Origin: Planktotalea sp.
GTDB lineage: Bacteria; Pseudomonadota; Alphaproteobacteria; Rhodobacterales; Rhodobacteraceae
Assembly: GCF_018607965.1 (NCBI RefSeq)
Contig: NZ_JABBAM010000035.1
Coordinates: 32,641 to 66,116, forward strand
Reading direction: 5' to 3'
DNA length: 33,476 nt
Shown here: in pieces, positions 25,490 through 33,476 of the stretch
Numbering within the stretch: the first letter of the stretch is position 1
How the letters are laid out: each line of letters starts with the position of its first letter
The notes under the pieces: model-generated
What the model saw: the letters and a program-made list of their open reading frames with translations, nothing else
Databases searched by the model: none
Told to the model about the DNA's origin: nothing
Position numbers and translations under genes: made by a program

Positions 25490-26797
25490 CTAAAGCGGCC
25501 GGATCTTCAATTGTGTGATCCGGTTGCCGTTGCGCGCAATGACTTCGAAACGAAAGCCATGAAAGCTGAAGACTTGCCCTACCGTCGGGATCATTTGAGC
25601 TTCGTGAATGACCAAGCCTGCAACTGTGTTGGCCTCCTCATCAGGAAGGCTCCAATCGACGGCGCGATTTAAATCGCGAAGCGTCATTGATCCATCGATC
25701 ACGTAGTGACCGTCTTCATCGGGGGCGAGCGCCGCGTCTTCCTCAAGATCGAATTCATCCGTGATTTCGCCGACGATCTCTTCAAGGATGTCTTCCAAGG
25801 TGATCAAACCTTGCAGCGTTCCGTATTCATCCACAACCAGTGCAAAGTGCGTGCGACGGCGCAAGAAATTACGCATTTGATCATCAAGTGTCGTGGTTTC
25901 AGGGATAAAATAGGGAGTCATTGCAACTTCGCGAATGTCGAATTTGTTCAAACCGACGACAGAACCTGTCTCGGAATCGATCAACTTATGCATTGCGCGC
26001 AACAGGTCTTTGGCGTGGACGGTACCAATGATGTTTTCTGGTTCACCGTCATACACGGGCAGGCGGGTGTGACGGCTTTCTAAACATTGGGTTAAGATCG
26101 CAGAGGGGTCAGAGGCGGCGTCAATCATCTCAATGCCTGAGCGATGCAACATGATTTCCTCGACCGCGCGTTCGGCAAGGTCCAAAGCGCCAAGAATGCG
26201 GTCGCGGTCTTCTTTTTCGACTACGCCTTCTGAGTGACCAAGGTTCAACGCGCCTTCAATCTCTTCACGCACCGCTAGGATGTGGCCGTCTGGATCAGTT
26301 TGAACGCCAACAAGACGCAACAACCCACGTACTAACACGCGCACCGCGGTTACGATGGGCGAAAAGACAGTGATCACGACTTGAATAATGGGCGAAACAA
26401 GCGCAGCTGCGCGTTCCGCATTGGTAATCGCGTAGGTTTTGGGCAGAACTTCGGCGAAGATCAAGACGAGCAATGTCATCATGGAGGTTGCTAGAACAAC
26501 CCCGTTTTCGCCAAATGCTTTGGTGAACATCGCCGTCGCCATTGAGGTTGCCAGGATATTAACCAAGTTATTACCCAGCAAAACCGATCCAATCAGACGC
26601 TCATTGTCTTCGGTAATGTCCAAAGCGCGCTGTGCCCCAGTTGAACCTTTGTCAGCCTGCGTGCGTAATTTGCCGCGCGATGCCGCGGTCAAGGCTGTTT
26701 CAGATCCAGAGAAGAACCCGGAAATCACCAGCAGGATCAAGATTGATCCAGAGGTAATCCAAAAGGCACTATCAAGAACAGGTGTGGTCGGGTCCAT
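25490..26797 (-). CDS. Hemolysin-family CNNM/CorC-like protein (DUF21, CBS pair, CorC_HlyC)
   Basis: A 435-residue inner-membrane protein. It begins with a DUF21/CNNM transmembrane domain of about four helices (from SILILLVISGFFSGSETALTAASRGKLR to about 190), then a CBS pair (about 205-330, including HTRLPVYDGEPENIIGTVHAKDLL and HFALVVDEYGTLQGLITLEDILEEIVGEI), and a C-terminal CorC_HlyC domain (about 345-432). Members are linked to magnesium or other divalent-cation export or resistance; the hemolysin name is historical. Domain order and length are standard. It diverges from the phosphoesterase-like gene with 68 nt between starts. The last codons contain an inverted repeat that may serve as terminator for the convergent uvrA. 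Confidence 0.93.
   Translation of the reverse strand: MDPTTPVLDSAFWITSGSILILLVISGFFSGSETALTAASRGKLRTQADKGSTGAQRALDITEDNERLIGSVLLGNNLVNILATSMATAMFTKAFGENGVVLATSMMTLLVLIFAEVLPKTYAITNAERAAALVSPIIQVVITVFSPIVTAVRVLVRGLLRLVGVQTDPDGHILAVREEIEGALNLGHSEGVVEKEDRDRILGALDLAERAVEEIMLHRSGIEMIDAASDPSAILTQCLESRHTRLPVYDGEPENIIGTVHAKDLLRAMHKLIDSETGSVVGLNKFDIREVAMTPYFIPETTTLDDQMRNFLRRRTHFALVVDEYGTLQGLITLEDILEEIVGEITDEFDLEEDAALAPDEDGHYVIDGSMTLRDLNRAVDWSLPDEEANTVAGLVIHEAQMIPTVGQVFSFHGFRFEVIARNGNRITQLKIRPL
25499..25523. repeat. Inverted repeat CCGGATC ... GATCCGG at the uvrA / CBS-gene convergence
   Basis: Seven-base arms (25499-25505 and 25517-25523) around an 11-base loop, starting 12 nt after the uvrA stop and lying within the last codons of the convergent gene. 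It may end uvrA transcription, but only TT follows the stem. Confidence 0.3.
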
Positions 26798-26865
26798 CGG
26801 GCTTGTCTTTCGCTAAGTTCTTTGTGTTATGGGGCTCGGGGAACGGCACTTCAAGGGGACGGATC

Positions 26866-27651
26866 ATGCGCGTCGACGATTTGGGCGAATTGAGCGGAGA
26901 AATCACCGTTTTTGGTGGTCCTTACTCCAATATCCAGGCGTTAGAGGCCCTCTTGGCCGTTGCGCAGGGGACATTGATTTGTACCGGTGATCTGGTTGCC
27001 TACTGCGGTGCCCCGAATGCTGTGATAGATAAGGTGCGCAATCGCGATATTCACGTGGTTGCAGGCAATTGCGAAAAGCAATTGGCGGCGCGCGCTTTGG
27101 ATTGTGGCTGTGGGTTTGAGGATGGAACAACGTGCGATCTGTTGTCTGCCAAGTGGTATGCGTTTGCCAATGCGCAGGTTGATGACGCATCCCGCGATTG
27201 GATGGCGAAATTGCCTGATGCCATCCTGTTCACGCACTCAGGACAGCGTATCGCGGTTCTGCATGGCGGTATTACGGATGAAGCGCGTTTCATCTGGAGC
27301 GTTTCGCAGAGCGATGATTTCTTGGAAGAACTGGACGCGTTGAACATGCTTTGTGGCGATATTGATATGGTGATCGCGGGGCATTCAGGCATTGCATTTG
27401 AACGTGACGTTGCTGGTGTACGCTGGGTCAATGCGGGGGTGATTGGCATGCCGCCGCATGATGGGACGTCCCAAACCGAATTTTTGCGCATTTCGCATGA
27501 GGGGCAAATTTACTTTGAGAAACTGACATATGATGTGTCTGGCGCGGTTGCTGATATGGTTTCAGCGGGTTTGACCCAAGGATATCATAGAGCTTTGCAA
27601 ACGGGCATTTGGCCATCCGAAGATGTGTTGCCCGATGCGCTTCGGCGTTAG
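26866..27651 (+). CDS. Metallophosphoesterase-like protein with altered first metal motif
   Basis: A 261-residue protein of the calcineurin-like phosphoesterase fold (YfcE-type length). Motifs in order: GGPYSN (17-22) where GDxHGN is expected, GDLVAYCGAP (41-50), VAGNCEKQ (65-72), LHGGITD near 126, IAGHSGIAF, and VNAGVIGMPPHDGT. The first block thus lacks the Asp and His that normally hold metal, while the later Asp, Asn and His blocks remain. Four Cys cluster in GNCE (69) and LDCGCGFEDGTTC (80, 82 and 88). I chose ATG at 26866 because AGGGG lies upstream at suitable spacing; earlier in-frame starts add a non-conserved tail. It overlaps the end of xerD by 4 nt, convergently. Role unknown. Confidence 0.8.
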   Translation: MRVDDLGELSGEITVFGGPYSNIQALEALLAVAQGTLICTGDLVAYCGAPNAVIDKVRNRDIHVVAGNCEKQLAARALDCGCGFEDGTTCDLLSAKWYAFANAQVDDASRDWMAKLPDAILFTHSGQRIAVLHGGITDEARFIWSVSQSDDFLEELDALNMLCGDIDMVIAGHSGIAFERDVAGVRWVNAGVIGMPPHDGTSQTEFLRISHEGQIYFEKLTYDVSGAVADMVSAGLTQGYHRALQTGIWPSEDVLPDALRR

Positions 27652-28592
27652 TCGTCGTCTTTCGCAAGTGGGTGGTGGGTCAGAACCAATTCTTGCAAGC
27701 GGGCTTCTAGAACATGGGTATAAATCTCTGTCGTTGCGACATCTGCATGACCCAGCAGGGTTTGGATAGACCGAAGATCTGCCCCGTTTTCTAATAGATG
27801 CGTTGCGAACGCATGGCGCAATGTGTGCGGTGTGACCTTAGATGGCACGACGCCTGCATGCACCGCTAATTCTTTGATAAGAATGTAAAATCTATGACGT
27901 GTAATGTGACCTTCTTTTCCACGAGACGGGAATAGAAACCGCGAAACCGGTTTGCGTTTTAACCAACCGTCTTCTTGCAACGTTTCCCATTTCTCCAGCC
28001 ACGTGGTCAAAGCATCCCGCGCGGGGGGGGACAGCGGAACCATACGTTCTTTGTCGCCTTTGCCGCGGATCAGCAGCATACGTGGATTGCCGCGCGCAGC
28101 TGCGACAGGCAAGGACACAAGTTCGCTAACACGCATGCCTGTTGCGTATAAAAGTTCCATCAAACAGGTGTTGCGCAAACGATCCGACGGAGATCGACCG
28201 ACAGCACGCGAAGCTGCCAAAAGCCCGTCTACTTCTTTCAGACTTAACGTCTTGGGCAGGCGTTTATCCCGACCCGGGCCAGCAATCTGGATCGCGGGAT
28301 TGTCAGTGCGCCAGCCTTCCTCAAATCCAAAGCGATAAAGCTGTTTGATTGCTGAAAGACGCCGCGCGCGCGTGGATTTTGCCAAACCCTGTGCATCGCA
28401 GAAAATCAAATAGCTTTCGACATCATCACGCGTCGCGCTCTCAAACTTTATCGATTTACCAGAAAGCCAAGTCGCAAAATCCTTCAGATCACGCGCGTAG
28501 GCCAATTGCGTGTTGGTCGCGGCCCCCAATTCGGCGGCTTGTGCATCCAGAAACGTCGAAATCCAGCGCAGGTGATCGTGCGTTGGGGTCAT
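27648..28592 (-). CDS. xerD: Site-specific tyrosine recombinase XerD
   Basis: A 314-residue tyrosine recombinase that resolves chromosome dimers at dif together with XerC, under FtsK control. It has an N-terminal SAM-like core-binding domain (about 8-95) and the catalytic domain with Arg154 (TGMRVSELV), Lys178 (GKGDKER), His256 and Arg259 (HTLRHAFATHLL), His282 (LGHADVATTEIY) and Tyr291. Length and context (aroK-aroB nearby, no phage genes) indicate the housekeeping enzyme and not an integrase. An 8-base G/C run at 28023-28030 encodes part of SPPAR. The start overlaps the stop of the upstream exported-protein gene by 4 nt. Confidence 0.93.
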   Translation of the reverse strand: MTPTHDHLRWISTFLDAQAAELGAATNTQLAYARDLKDFATWLSGKSIKFESATRDDVESYLIFCDAQGLAKSTRARRLSAIKQLYRFGFEEGWRTDNPAIQIAGPGRDKRLPKTLSLKEVDGLLAASRAVGRSPSDRLRNTCLMELLYATGMRVSELVSLPVAAARGNPRMLLIRGKGDKERMVPLSPPARDALTTWLEKWETLQEDGWLKRKPVSRFLFPSRGKEGHITRHRFYILIKELAVHAGVVPSKVTPHTLRHAFATHLLENGADLRSIQTLLGHADVATTEIYTHVLEARLQELVLTHHPLAKDDD

Positions 28593-30136
28593 CCTTGATC
28601 ATCCGTATTTATCAAAAGCAATTGCAAGGCTGTGCGGCGTGCGGTGTCTTCCAACCCGATGCTGCGTAAAAACGCCAAGCCGCTTTGCAGGGCGTTTGGA
28701 TCACCGTGCACACCCGTTTGCGTGAGGGCCATCGCGCGCAGAATGGCTTCTCCGAGTTGCAAGTCTTTGCTCATATCCGTCAAAAACTGTGGCACGCCTT
28801 TGCCTAAAAAAGCTGATTTTAGCGTGTCACTGAGTGCAACATCGTTGTGGCCTTTGGGTTCACCAATCGCGATGGACTGCGCAACATTTAGGGTTGGATC
28901 GAGTGTGGTGCGTTGCGCGGCTTGTTCATATTTGGGCGACAGTAATACGATCCGTGTGACCAAATCAGCATCTTTGCCCGTGGAGGGCAAACGCATCAAG
29001 CTCTCTGAAAAGAGCGTGGCAAACGGCACCTCTAGGTGGTTTTCCTGCATTTTGGTCCAAGCGCGGCGCAGTTGTTTGAAAACGTCAACAGGATCCCCTG
29101 CTGTTAAAGCGGTTTCTAATCGCTGTATTGATTCCGCGCGGTCCCAAATGCCACCAGATGCGGATGGAATGCGACTGGTATAAATGCCGAGTAACCTGTT
29201 TTCAGAAATCGCACCTACACGCGCCAAACGCTCTGCTGCGTCTAGCTGGGCTTTCCACCCCGTGTTGCCCGAAAGATCTGTCGCCGCAAACGCGCGGGGC
29301 AGGGATCGCGTCGGGAGTGCTTCGCCGATGGCTTGGAACAGGCGGAACTGCAAAACAGTTGGTCGATCTGGGATCGCAGGGACGTCCGAAAACAACTCGG
29401 GATCAAGGAAGCGTTCCAAAAGGGTGACATCAACGGGCGCAATTGCTCCAATCGCATCTGCTGTAGACAGAGTTAAGGCTGCGCTGTCCCACGCTTGGGC
29501 TTGCGCATCACAAAAGACCCGACTTTCAAGATCACGGCTAAGCGTAGGTTGCGCACGCAATGCTTTGCACGGGGCTTCGCTATCGCCCGCCAGTAAGGAT
29601 GTATCGAAATACAGATCAAAAAGATCAATATGTGCCGGGTCTGAGCGTTCCAAAAGTGCCGACGCAGGATCAAGTGCACCCAAATGAAGCAACTTTGTAA
29701 CGCGCGCGCGCATGAAATTTGCGGCTTTCGCATCTTCGGGCGGATCAGCTTCTGCCAATAGTAATGTGTAGAACAATGATTGCAACGCGGGTTGGTCTTC
29801 AACATTCAGCGCTGTAATGAGCGTGTCGAGCGTGTCCGCATCGCTGCCCAGCCAAAGTGCGCGTGGAAGGCCCGTAACCGCACTTGGCAACAAACCTGCG
29901 GCAGCGCGAACAGGTGCGCCCAATGGTGTCGTCGTAATTTCAGGGGTTTTGACGGAACTGGCAACTGCAGGTTCACTAAATATGGGAGTGTCGTTGGGAA
30001 CCAACGGTACAACGATCTGCTTGGGCCGTTTTTCCAGCCATTCAATCGCCGAAAGGGGATCATTGGCAAACGCAGGAGATACAATGCCAAAAGCGAGCAC
30101 CAGTGCAAGTTTTGTGCGAACGCTAACTGCCAGCAT
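28589..30136 (-). CDS. Exported protein of unknown function upstream of xerD
   Basis: A 515-residue protein that I do not recognise as any named family. It begins with a clear signal peptide (MLAVSVRTKLALVLAFGIVSPAFA, cut probably after AFA), then a Pro/Thr-rich stretch (about 40-85), and then a long, mostly helical region rich in Ala and Leu with helix-pair rhythm, suggestive of a TPR/SEL-like solenoid in the periplasm. Only two Cys occur, in PCKALRAQP and RVFCDAQAQ, which could form a disulfide. It overlaps the small membrane-protein gene by 14 nt and xerD by 4 nt, so all three are likely translated from one message. I infer a lineage-specific envelope protein. Confidence 0.8.
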   Translation of the reverse strand: MLAVSVRTKLALVLAFGIVSPAFANDPLSAIEWLEKRPKQIVVPLVPNDTPIFSEPAVASSVKTPEITTTPLGAPVRAAAGLLPSAVTGLPRALWLGSDADTLDTLITALNVEDQPALQSLFYTLLLAEADPPEDAKAANFMRARVTKLLHLGALDPASALLERSDPAHIDLFDLYFDTSLLAGDSEAPCKALRAQPTLSRDLESRVFCDAQAQAWDSAALTLSTADAIGAIAPVDVTLLERFLDPELFSDVPAIPDRPTVLQFRLFQAIGEALPTRSLPRAFAATDLSGNTGWKAQLDAAERLARVGAISENRLLGIYTSRIPSASGGIWDRAESIQRLETALTAGDPVDVFKQLRRAWTKMQENHLEVPFATLFSESLMRLPSTGKDADLVTRIVLLSPKYEQAAQRTTLDPTLNVAQSIAIGEPKGHNDVALSDTLKSAFLGKGVPQFLTDMSKDLQLGEAILRAMALTQTGVHGDPNALQSGLAFLRSIGLEDTARRTALQLLLINTDDQG

Positions 30137-30275
30137 TTATATCCACCGGAACGCGAATTTCATGCAAAGGGGCAGAGAAATCAGCACCGAAAAACGGGCC
30201 AATATAGGCGTATCCAACCAGCACAAGACCAGCGAGAATCGCAAGATAGATCAGCCATTTAATGATACGCCCCAT
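30123..30275 (-). CDS. Small single-helix membrane protein
   Basis: About 50 residues: MGRIIKW, a membrane helix LIYLAILAGLVLVGYAYIG, then a short acidic/hydrophobic tail (PLHEIRVPVDINAGS). The ATG at 30273-30275 has AGGA 8 nt upstream; an in-frame GTG at 30311 would add twelve polar residues without a ribosome site. The 14-nt overlap with the next gene supports it being real. Function unknown; the tail should face the periplasm by the positive-inside rule (Arg and Lys before the helix). Confidence 0.7.
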   Translation of the reverse strand: MGRIIKWLIYLAILAGLVLVGYAYIGPFFGADFSAPLHEIRVPVDINAGS

Positions 30276-30408
30276 AGGTCTGATCCTCGCCTGCTCTGCG
30301 TCTTTTGTCACGTTTATATATGGTCTTTTCTAGAAGTTCACGTCATTGAAGTCATCAATTCGAAATTTTGGCGGGCATTGGCCGACGCGGGGCCTTGGAT
30401 TTTAACGA

Positions 30409-30960
30409 ATGTTGTGGAAATTGCACAAAACAGTGGTCTTGGTCGGCATGATGGGTGCGGGCAAAACGGCCGTGGGCAAGGCGTTAGCTGCAAAGTTAGA
30501 TGTGCCTTTTCTTGATTCGGATGCCGAGATCGTAAACGCCGCCAACATGAGTATCTCCGAGATTTTTGAACGCGACGGTGAGCCGTTTTTTAGGGCGCGC
30601 GAAAGCGAAGTGATTGCGCGTTTGCTAAAAGGCACGCCCTGCGTGTTGTCTACAGGGGGGGGCGCATTTTTGGCGCAGCGCAATAGGACGCTGATTTCGC
30701 AACGCGGAGTGTCTGTGTGCTTGGATGCTGATCTGCCTTTGCTTTGGTCGCGGGTGAAAAGCAAAGATTTACGGCCTTTGCTCAGAACGCCTGACCCTTT
30801 GGCAACGCTAACAGAGTTGTTTGAGAAACGGACGCCGACCTATGCGCTCGCTGATATTTCTGTGCCAACAAGCGCTGTGTATTCGATAGAAGATATGGCC
30901 GAACGTGTAGCGCAAGCGTTGCGCGCGCGCGCCGATGTGTTGGAGAGCGAAGATGCTTGA
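30409..30960 (+). CDS. aroK: Shikimate kinase
   Basis: A 183-residue kinase that phosphorylates shikimate at the 3-hydroxyl with ATP, the fifth step of the shikimate pathway. The P-loop is GMMGAGKT (13-20), the shikimate/magnesium Asp motif LDSDAEI (35-41), the substrate-binding STGGGAF near 80-86, and the lid region SKDLRPLLRTPD with its Arg. The glycine triplet is encoded within an 8-base G run (30655-30662). The start has no strong Shine-Dalgarno. Its end overlaps aroB by 8 nt, the usual aroK-aroB operon. It diverges from the small membrane-protein operon; the gap contains AT-rich sequence but no promoter I would assert. Confidence 0.95.
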   Translation: MLWKLHKTVVLVGMMGAGKTAVGKALAAKLDVPFLDSDAEIVNAANMSISEIFERDGEPFFRARESEVIARLLKGTPCVLSTGGGAFLAQRNRTLISQRGVSVCLDADLPLLWSRVKSKDLRPLLRTPDPLATLTELFEKRTPTYALADISVPTSAVYSIEDMAERVAQALRARADVLESEDA

Positions 30961-32065
30961 GGTTGTTCATGTTCCCTTAGAGGGCCGCGAATATGACGTG
31001 CGCATTGGCGCGGGTTTGATTGCCACCGCTGGCGCTGAGATTGCTCCCTTTCTAGCACGTCCTCGTGTTGCGGTGGTCACGGAAACCCGTGTGGCTGCGT
31101 TGCATTTGGATGGGCTGCGAGAGGGGTTAGCGGCGGCTGGCATCGAAATGGTGTCGCTAGAACTTCCTCCTGGTGAAAGCACGAAAGCCTGGCCTGAATT
31201 CACGCGATGCGTCGAATGGTTGCTGGAACAAAAGATCGAACGACGTGATGTCGTGATTGCGCTTGGTGGCGGTGTGATTGGTGACCTTGTTGGGTTTGCA
31301 GCGGCCGTTCTGCGCCGTGGTATTCGCTTCGTTCAAGTTCCGACCTCTTTGCTGGCGCAAGTGGACAGTTCCGTGGGCGGAAAAACCGGCATCAACGCGC
31401 CACAGGGCAAGAACTTGATTGGGGCGTTTCATCAGCCGGCATTGGTTTTGGCCGATACGGATACGTTAAACACACTCTCAACGCGCGATTTCCTGTCGGG
31501 TTACGGCGAAGTTGTGAAATATGGAATGTTGGGGGATGCGTCGTTCTTTGAATGGCTGGAAAAACGTGGTCCCGATTTACTTGCGGGCCATCAAGACGCG
31601 CGGATCGAGGCGGTGCGCCGTTCGGTTCAAATGAAAGCGGCTATTGTTTTGCGCGATGAAACAGAACAAGGCGACCGCGCTTTGCTAAATCTGGGCCACA
31701 CTTTCTGTCATGCCCTCGAATCCGCGACGGGCTATTCTGATCGACTTTTGCACGGGGAAGGCGTCGCGATTGGCTGTGCGTTGGCGTTCGAATTGTCGTC
31801 CCGTCTAGGGCTGTGCAGCCAAGAAGATCCCAGCCGCGTGCGTGCGCACCTAAGCGCAATGGGCATGAAGGTTGATTTGTCTGATATTGAAGGCGATTTG
31901 CCCGATGCGGCGACGCTGCTTGATCTTATGGGACAAGACAAGAAGGTCGTCGATGGCCAGCTGCGCTTCATCCTAGCGCGCGGTCTTGGCGAGGCGTTTG
32001 TGACCGCTGATGTTCCAAAAGAGAGTGTCCTGACTTTGTTACAAGACGCTCTCGCTGTTCGCTAA
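30953..32065 (+). CDS. aroB: 3-dehydroquinate synthase
   Basis: A 370-residue NAD- and metal-dependent enzyme that converts DAHP to 3-dehydroquinate, the second shikimate step. Landmarks are ELPPGESTKAWPEF (NAD region), VVIALGGGVIGDLVGFAAAVLRRG, VPTSLLAQVDSSVGGKTGIN, KNLIGAFHQP, SGYGEVVKYG, and the metal ligands in LLNLGHTFCHALE and LLHGEGVAIGC. I chose ATG at 30953 (MLEVVHVPL), since GGAG lies about 8 nt before it; an in-frame ATG at 30935 is less likely. It overlaps aroK and ends 27 nt before the convergent ssb gene. Confidence 0.96.
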   Translation: MLEVVHVPLEGREYDVRIGAGLIATAGAEIAPFLARPRVAVVTETRVAALHLDGLREGLAAAGIEMVSLELPPGESTKAWPEFTRCVEWLLEQKIERRDVVIALGGGVIGDLVGFAAAVLRRGIRFVQVPTSLLAQVDSSVGGKTGINAPQGKNLIGAFHQPALVLADTDTLNTLSTRDFLSGYGEVVKYGMLGDASFFEWLEKRGPDLLAGHQDARIEAVRRSVQMKAAIVLRDETEQGDRALLNLGHTFCHALESATGYSDRLLHGEGVAIGCALAFELSSRLGLCSQEDPSRVRAHLSAMGMKVDLSDIEGDLPDAATLLDLMGQDKKVVDGQLRFILARGLGEAFVTADVPKESVLTLLQDALAVR

Positions 32066-32092
32066 ATCCTTCTAAGACTTAGAAAAAGTGAT

Positions 32093-32656
32093 TTAGAACG
32101 GGATTTCATCATCCAGATCACGTGAAGGGGCGCCGCCGCCCTGATTACCGCCTTGACCATCACCCTGATTGCCACCGCTGTAACCGCCGCCACCTTGGGA
32201 ACCGCTGTCATAGCCGCCGCCCTGACCTCCACTTTGGCCACGATCATCATACCCACCGCCACCACCTTGGCCGCCGCCGTATCCACCGCCGCCAGCATTA
32301 TCGCTGCGACCGTCGAGCATTGTTAGTGTAGATGTGTAGGGGCGTAGAACGACTTCTGTGGAATATTTGTCCACACCAGATTGGTCTTGCCATTTGTGTG
32401 TCTCTAGCTGGCCTTCGATATAAACCTTTGAACCCTTGCGCAAATATTGCTCTGCGATCCGCGTCAATGGCTCTGAAAAAATCGCGACGGAGTGCCATTC
32501 AGTGCGCTCTTTACGCTCGCCTGAATTCTTGTCTTTCCAAGTCTCGGACGTTGCGATGCGCAGGTTGCAAACTTTGCCGCCGTTTTGGAATGTGCGCACT
32601 TCTGGATCGCGACCCAGATTGCCGATGATGATAACTTTGTTTACTGAACCGGCCAT
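32093..32656 (-). CDS. ssb: Single-stranded DNA-binding protein
   Basis: A 187-residue SSB. The OB-fold DNA-binding domain spans about 1-112, with [42 protein letters not shown] and [20 protein letters not shown] low-complexity linker of about 65 residues follows, made of Gly, Gln, Ser and Tyr units ([11 protein letters not shown] and similar), encoded by repetitive DNA at about 32120-32300. The C-terminal acidic tip DLDDEIPF, which docks repair and replication proteins, is intact. The gene stands alone; no GTTC-N7-GTTC box appears in the 170 nt upstream, in contrast to uvrA. Confidence 0.97.
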   Translation of the reverse strand: MAGSVNKVIIIGNLGRDPEVRTFQNGGKVCNLRIATSETWKDKNSGERKERTEWHSVAIFSEPLTRIAEQYLRKGSKVYIEGQLETHKWQDQSGVDKYSTEVVLRPYTSTLTMLDGRSDNAGGGGYGGGQGGGGGYDDRGQSGGQGGGYDSGSQGGGGYSGGNQGDGQGGNQGGGAPSRDLDDEIPF

Positions 32657-32826
32657 TTCGCGCCCTCCAAGAGATATTTTGCAGCAAGTCCGCCGACTCA
32701 GTCAGCGAAGTTTTGCCAAACCTACACCACCAGATCATGGTTAAAAACGGAATAACGTCGCTAGCCCTAGTCCATCCGCGAAAATTCGCTATATAGAGAG
32801 TAGAATAGGCAAACGGATTTATCTGA

Positions 32827-33438
32827 ATGAGCGTTTTTAGCACGCGCGGTAGAGCAAGTCTTACCGCACTTCTAATACTTGCACTCGCAACGCCGGTTGC
32901 AGCGGACAGTTTGTCGACGAAATCGCGTCAAAAGCTGTTCAAATCCCAATCCAAAATTTTAGACAATCGCGCGTCCCAGCAATACAAAGCCTCCGTTCGA
33001 TTGAAACCCCCAACTGTCGATACGCCGACGAAGTGGGGCAAGAAGAATAAAACGCTCAAATACAAAGGTAAGTACAAAGGTATTTATTCCACGATGGCGC
33101 GGGATGCTGCACGCAAACATGGTATCCCCGAAGACCTGTTCTTGCGTTTGGTACAGCAAGAAAGCAATTGGAACCCGAACGCGGTGTCCCATGCGGGTGC
33201 GCAAGGGCTGGCACAATTGATGCCGGGAACTGCGAAATATCTGCGCGTTGATGCCAGCGATCCGGCACAGAACCTAGAGGGTGGCGCGCGTTATCTGAAA
33301 GAGCAGTATCGCAAATTCGGATCATGGCGTTTGGCCCTTGCAGCCTATAACGCGGGTCCGGGTGCGGTGATTAAGCATGGCGGCGTGCCTCCCTATAAGG
33401 GGACACGCAATTATGTGAAGGTAATTTGGGGCAGCTAG
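32827..33438 (+). CDS. Lytic transglycosylase, SLT domain
   Basis: A 203-residue periplasmic enzyme that cleaves peptidoglycan glycan strands to 1,6-anhydro products. A signal peptide ([16 protein letters not shown], cut after about residue 26) is followed by a basic linker ([26 protein letters not shown]) and the SLT catalytic domain from about 85. The catalytic Glu is E112 in [36 protein letters not shown] and [12 protein letters not shown] complete the fold. It diverges from ssb across 170 nt, which contains AT-rich promoter-like sequence (TATATAG and TAGAAT) without a convincing -35. No partner gene follows inside the window. Confidence 0.93.
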   Translation: MSVFSTRGRASLTALLILALATPVAADSLSTKSRQKLFKSQSKILDNRASQQYKASVRLKPPTVDTPTKWGKKNKTLKYKGKYKGIYSTMARDAARKHGIPEDLFLRLVQQESNWNPNAVSHAGAQGLAQLMPGTAKYLRVDASDPAQNLEGGARYLKEQYRKFGSWRLALAAYNAGPGAVIKHGGVPPYKGTRNYVKVIWGS

Positions 33439-33476
33439 GACGTTTGATCCGATGCACCTTTGCCCTTGTTCGCCTT

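Noticed and set aside
27648-28592. Tyrosine recombinase as a sign of an integrated element
   Set aside because: Length, catalytic residues and context fit housekeeping XerD; there are no tRNA target, att repeats or phage genes.
32070-32084. Hairpin TTCTAA-GAC-TTAGAA between aroB and ssb as a shared terminator
   Set aside because: The stem is AT-rich and only 6 bp, and no T-tract follows on either strand.

Overview
The window looks like ordinary chromosome from a marine alphaproteobacterium, most likely the Rhodobacteraceae/Roseobacter group. The evidence is gene content (a cobalamin cluster with CbiD plus CobK, the XerD / aroK-aroB neighbourhood, a bactofilin-M23 pair, a DUF3971 protein next to queA), alphaproteobacterial-style protein sequences, many 4-nt ATGA overlaps, and an alphaproteobacterial LexA box (GTTC-N7-GTTC) before uvrA. 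I see no tRNA, rRNA, CRISPR array, insertion sequence, prophage or plasmid feature. No gap between genes exceeds about 220 bases.

Layout. 1-973: the tail of an alpha/beta hydrolase, then a squalene/phytoene-synthase-fold protein. 975-4369 (minus strand): cobA, cobB and an MFS transporter. 4466-7518 (plus): cbiD, cobK, an AlkA-type glycosylase and a carboxylesterase, joined by short overlaps. 7519-8290: an unusually structured leader and an HNH endonuclease. 8296-12730 (minus): rsgA; the operon M23 peptidase then bactofilin, with a good terminator; and the operon bcp then a DUF455 ferritin-like protein. 12826-19242 (plus): a large DUF3971/AsmA-like membrane-anchored protein, queA, an MFS transporter and a DUF924 protein. 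19269-22518: a strong UUCG-loop terminator, lpdA, a methyltransferase gene broken by one in-frame TAG, and another MFS transporter. 22541-25486: LexA box and uvrA. 25490-30275: a CBS-domain HlyC/CorC protein (minus), a phosphoesterase-like protein (plus), and a minus operon of a small membrane protein, an exported protein of unknown function and xerD. 30409-33438: aroK-aroB, ssb (minus) and a lytic transglycosylase.

How the genes work together. The cob genes supply corrin-ring steps (C2/C7 methylation, C1 methylation, precorrin-6 reduction, a,c-amidation); the rest of the B12 pathway is outside the window. M23, bactofilin and the lytic transglycosylase are cell-wall functions. uvrA, the AlkA-like glycosylase, ssb and xerD serve DNA maintenance. 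rsgA and queA serve ribosome and tRNA maturation; aroK-aroB serve aromatic amino acid synthesis. Most of this is housekeeping.

The signals most worth following are: the leader of the HNH gene at 7563-7703, with a nested dyad, a hairpin over the Shine-Dalgarno and a 27-codon ORF overlapping the start; the single-codon nonsense lesion in the methyltransferase; a 10-base G/C homopolymer inside an MFS gene; and a phosphoesterase-like protein whose first metal motif is replaced.
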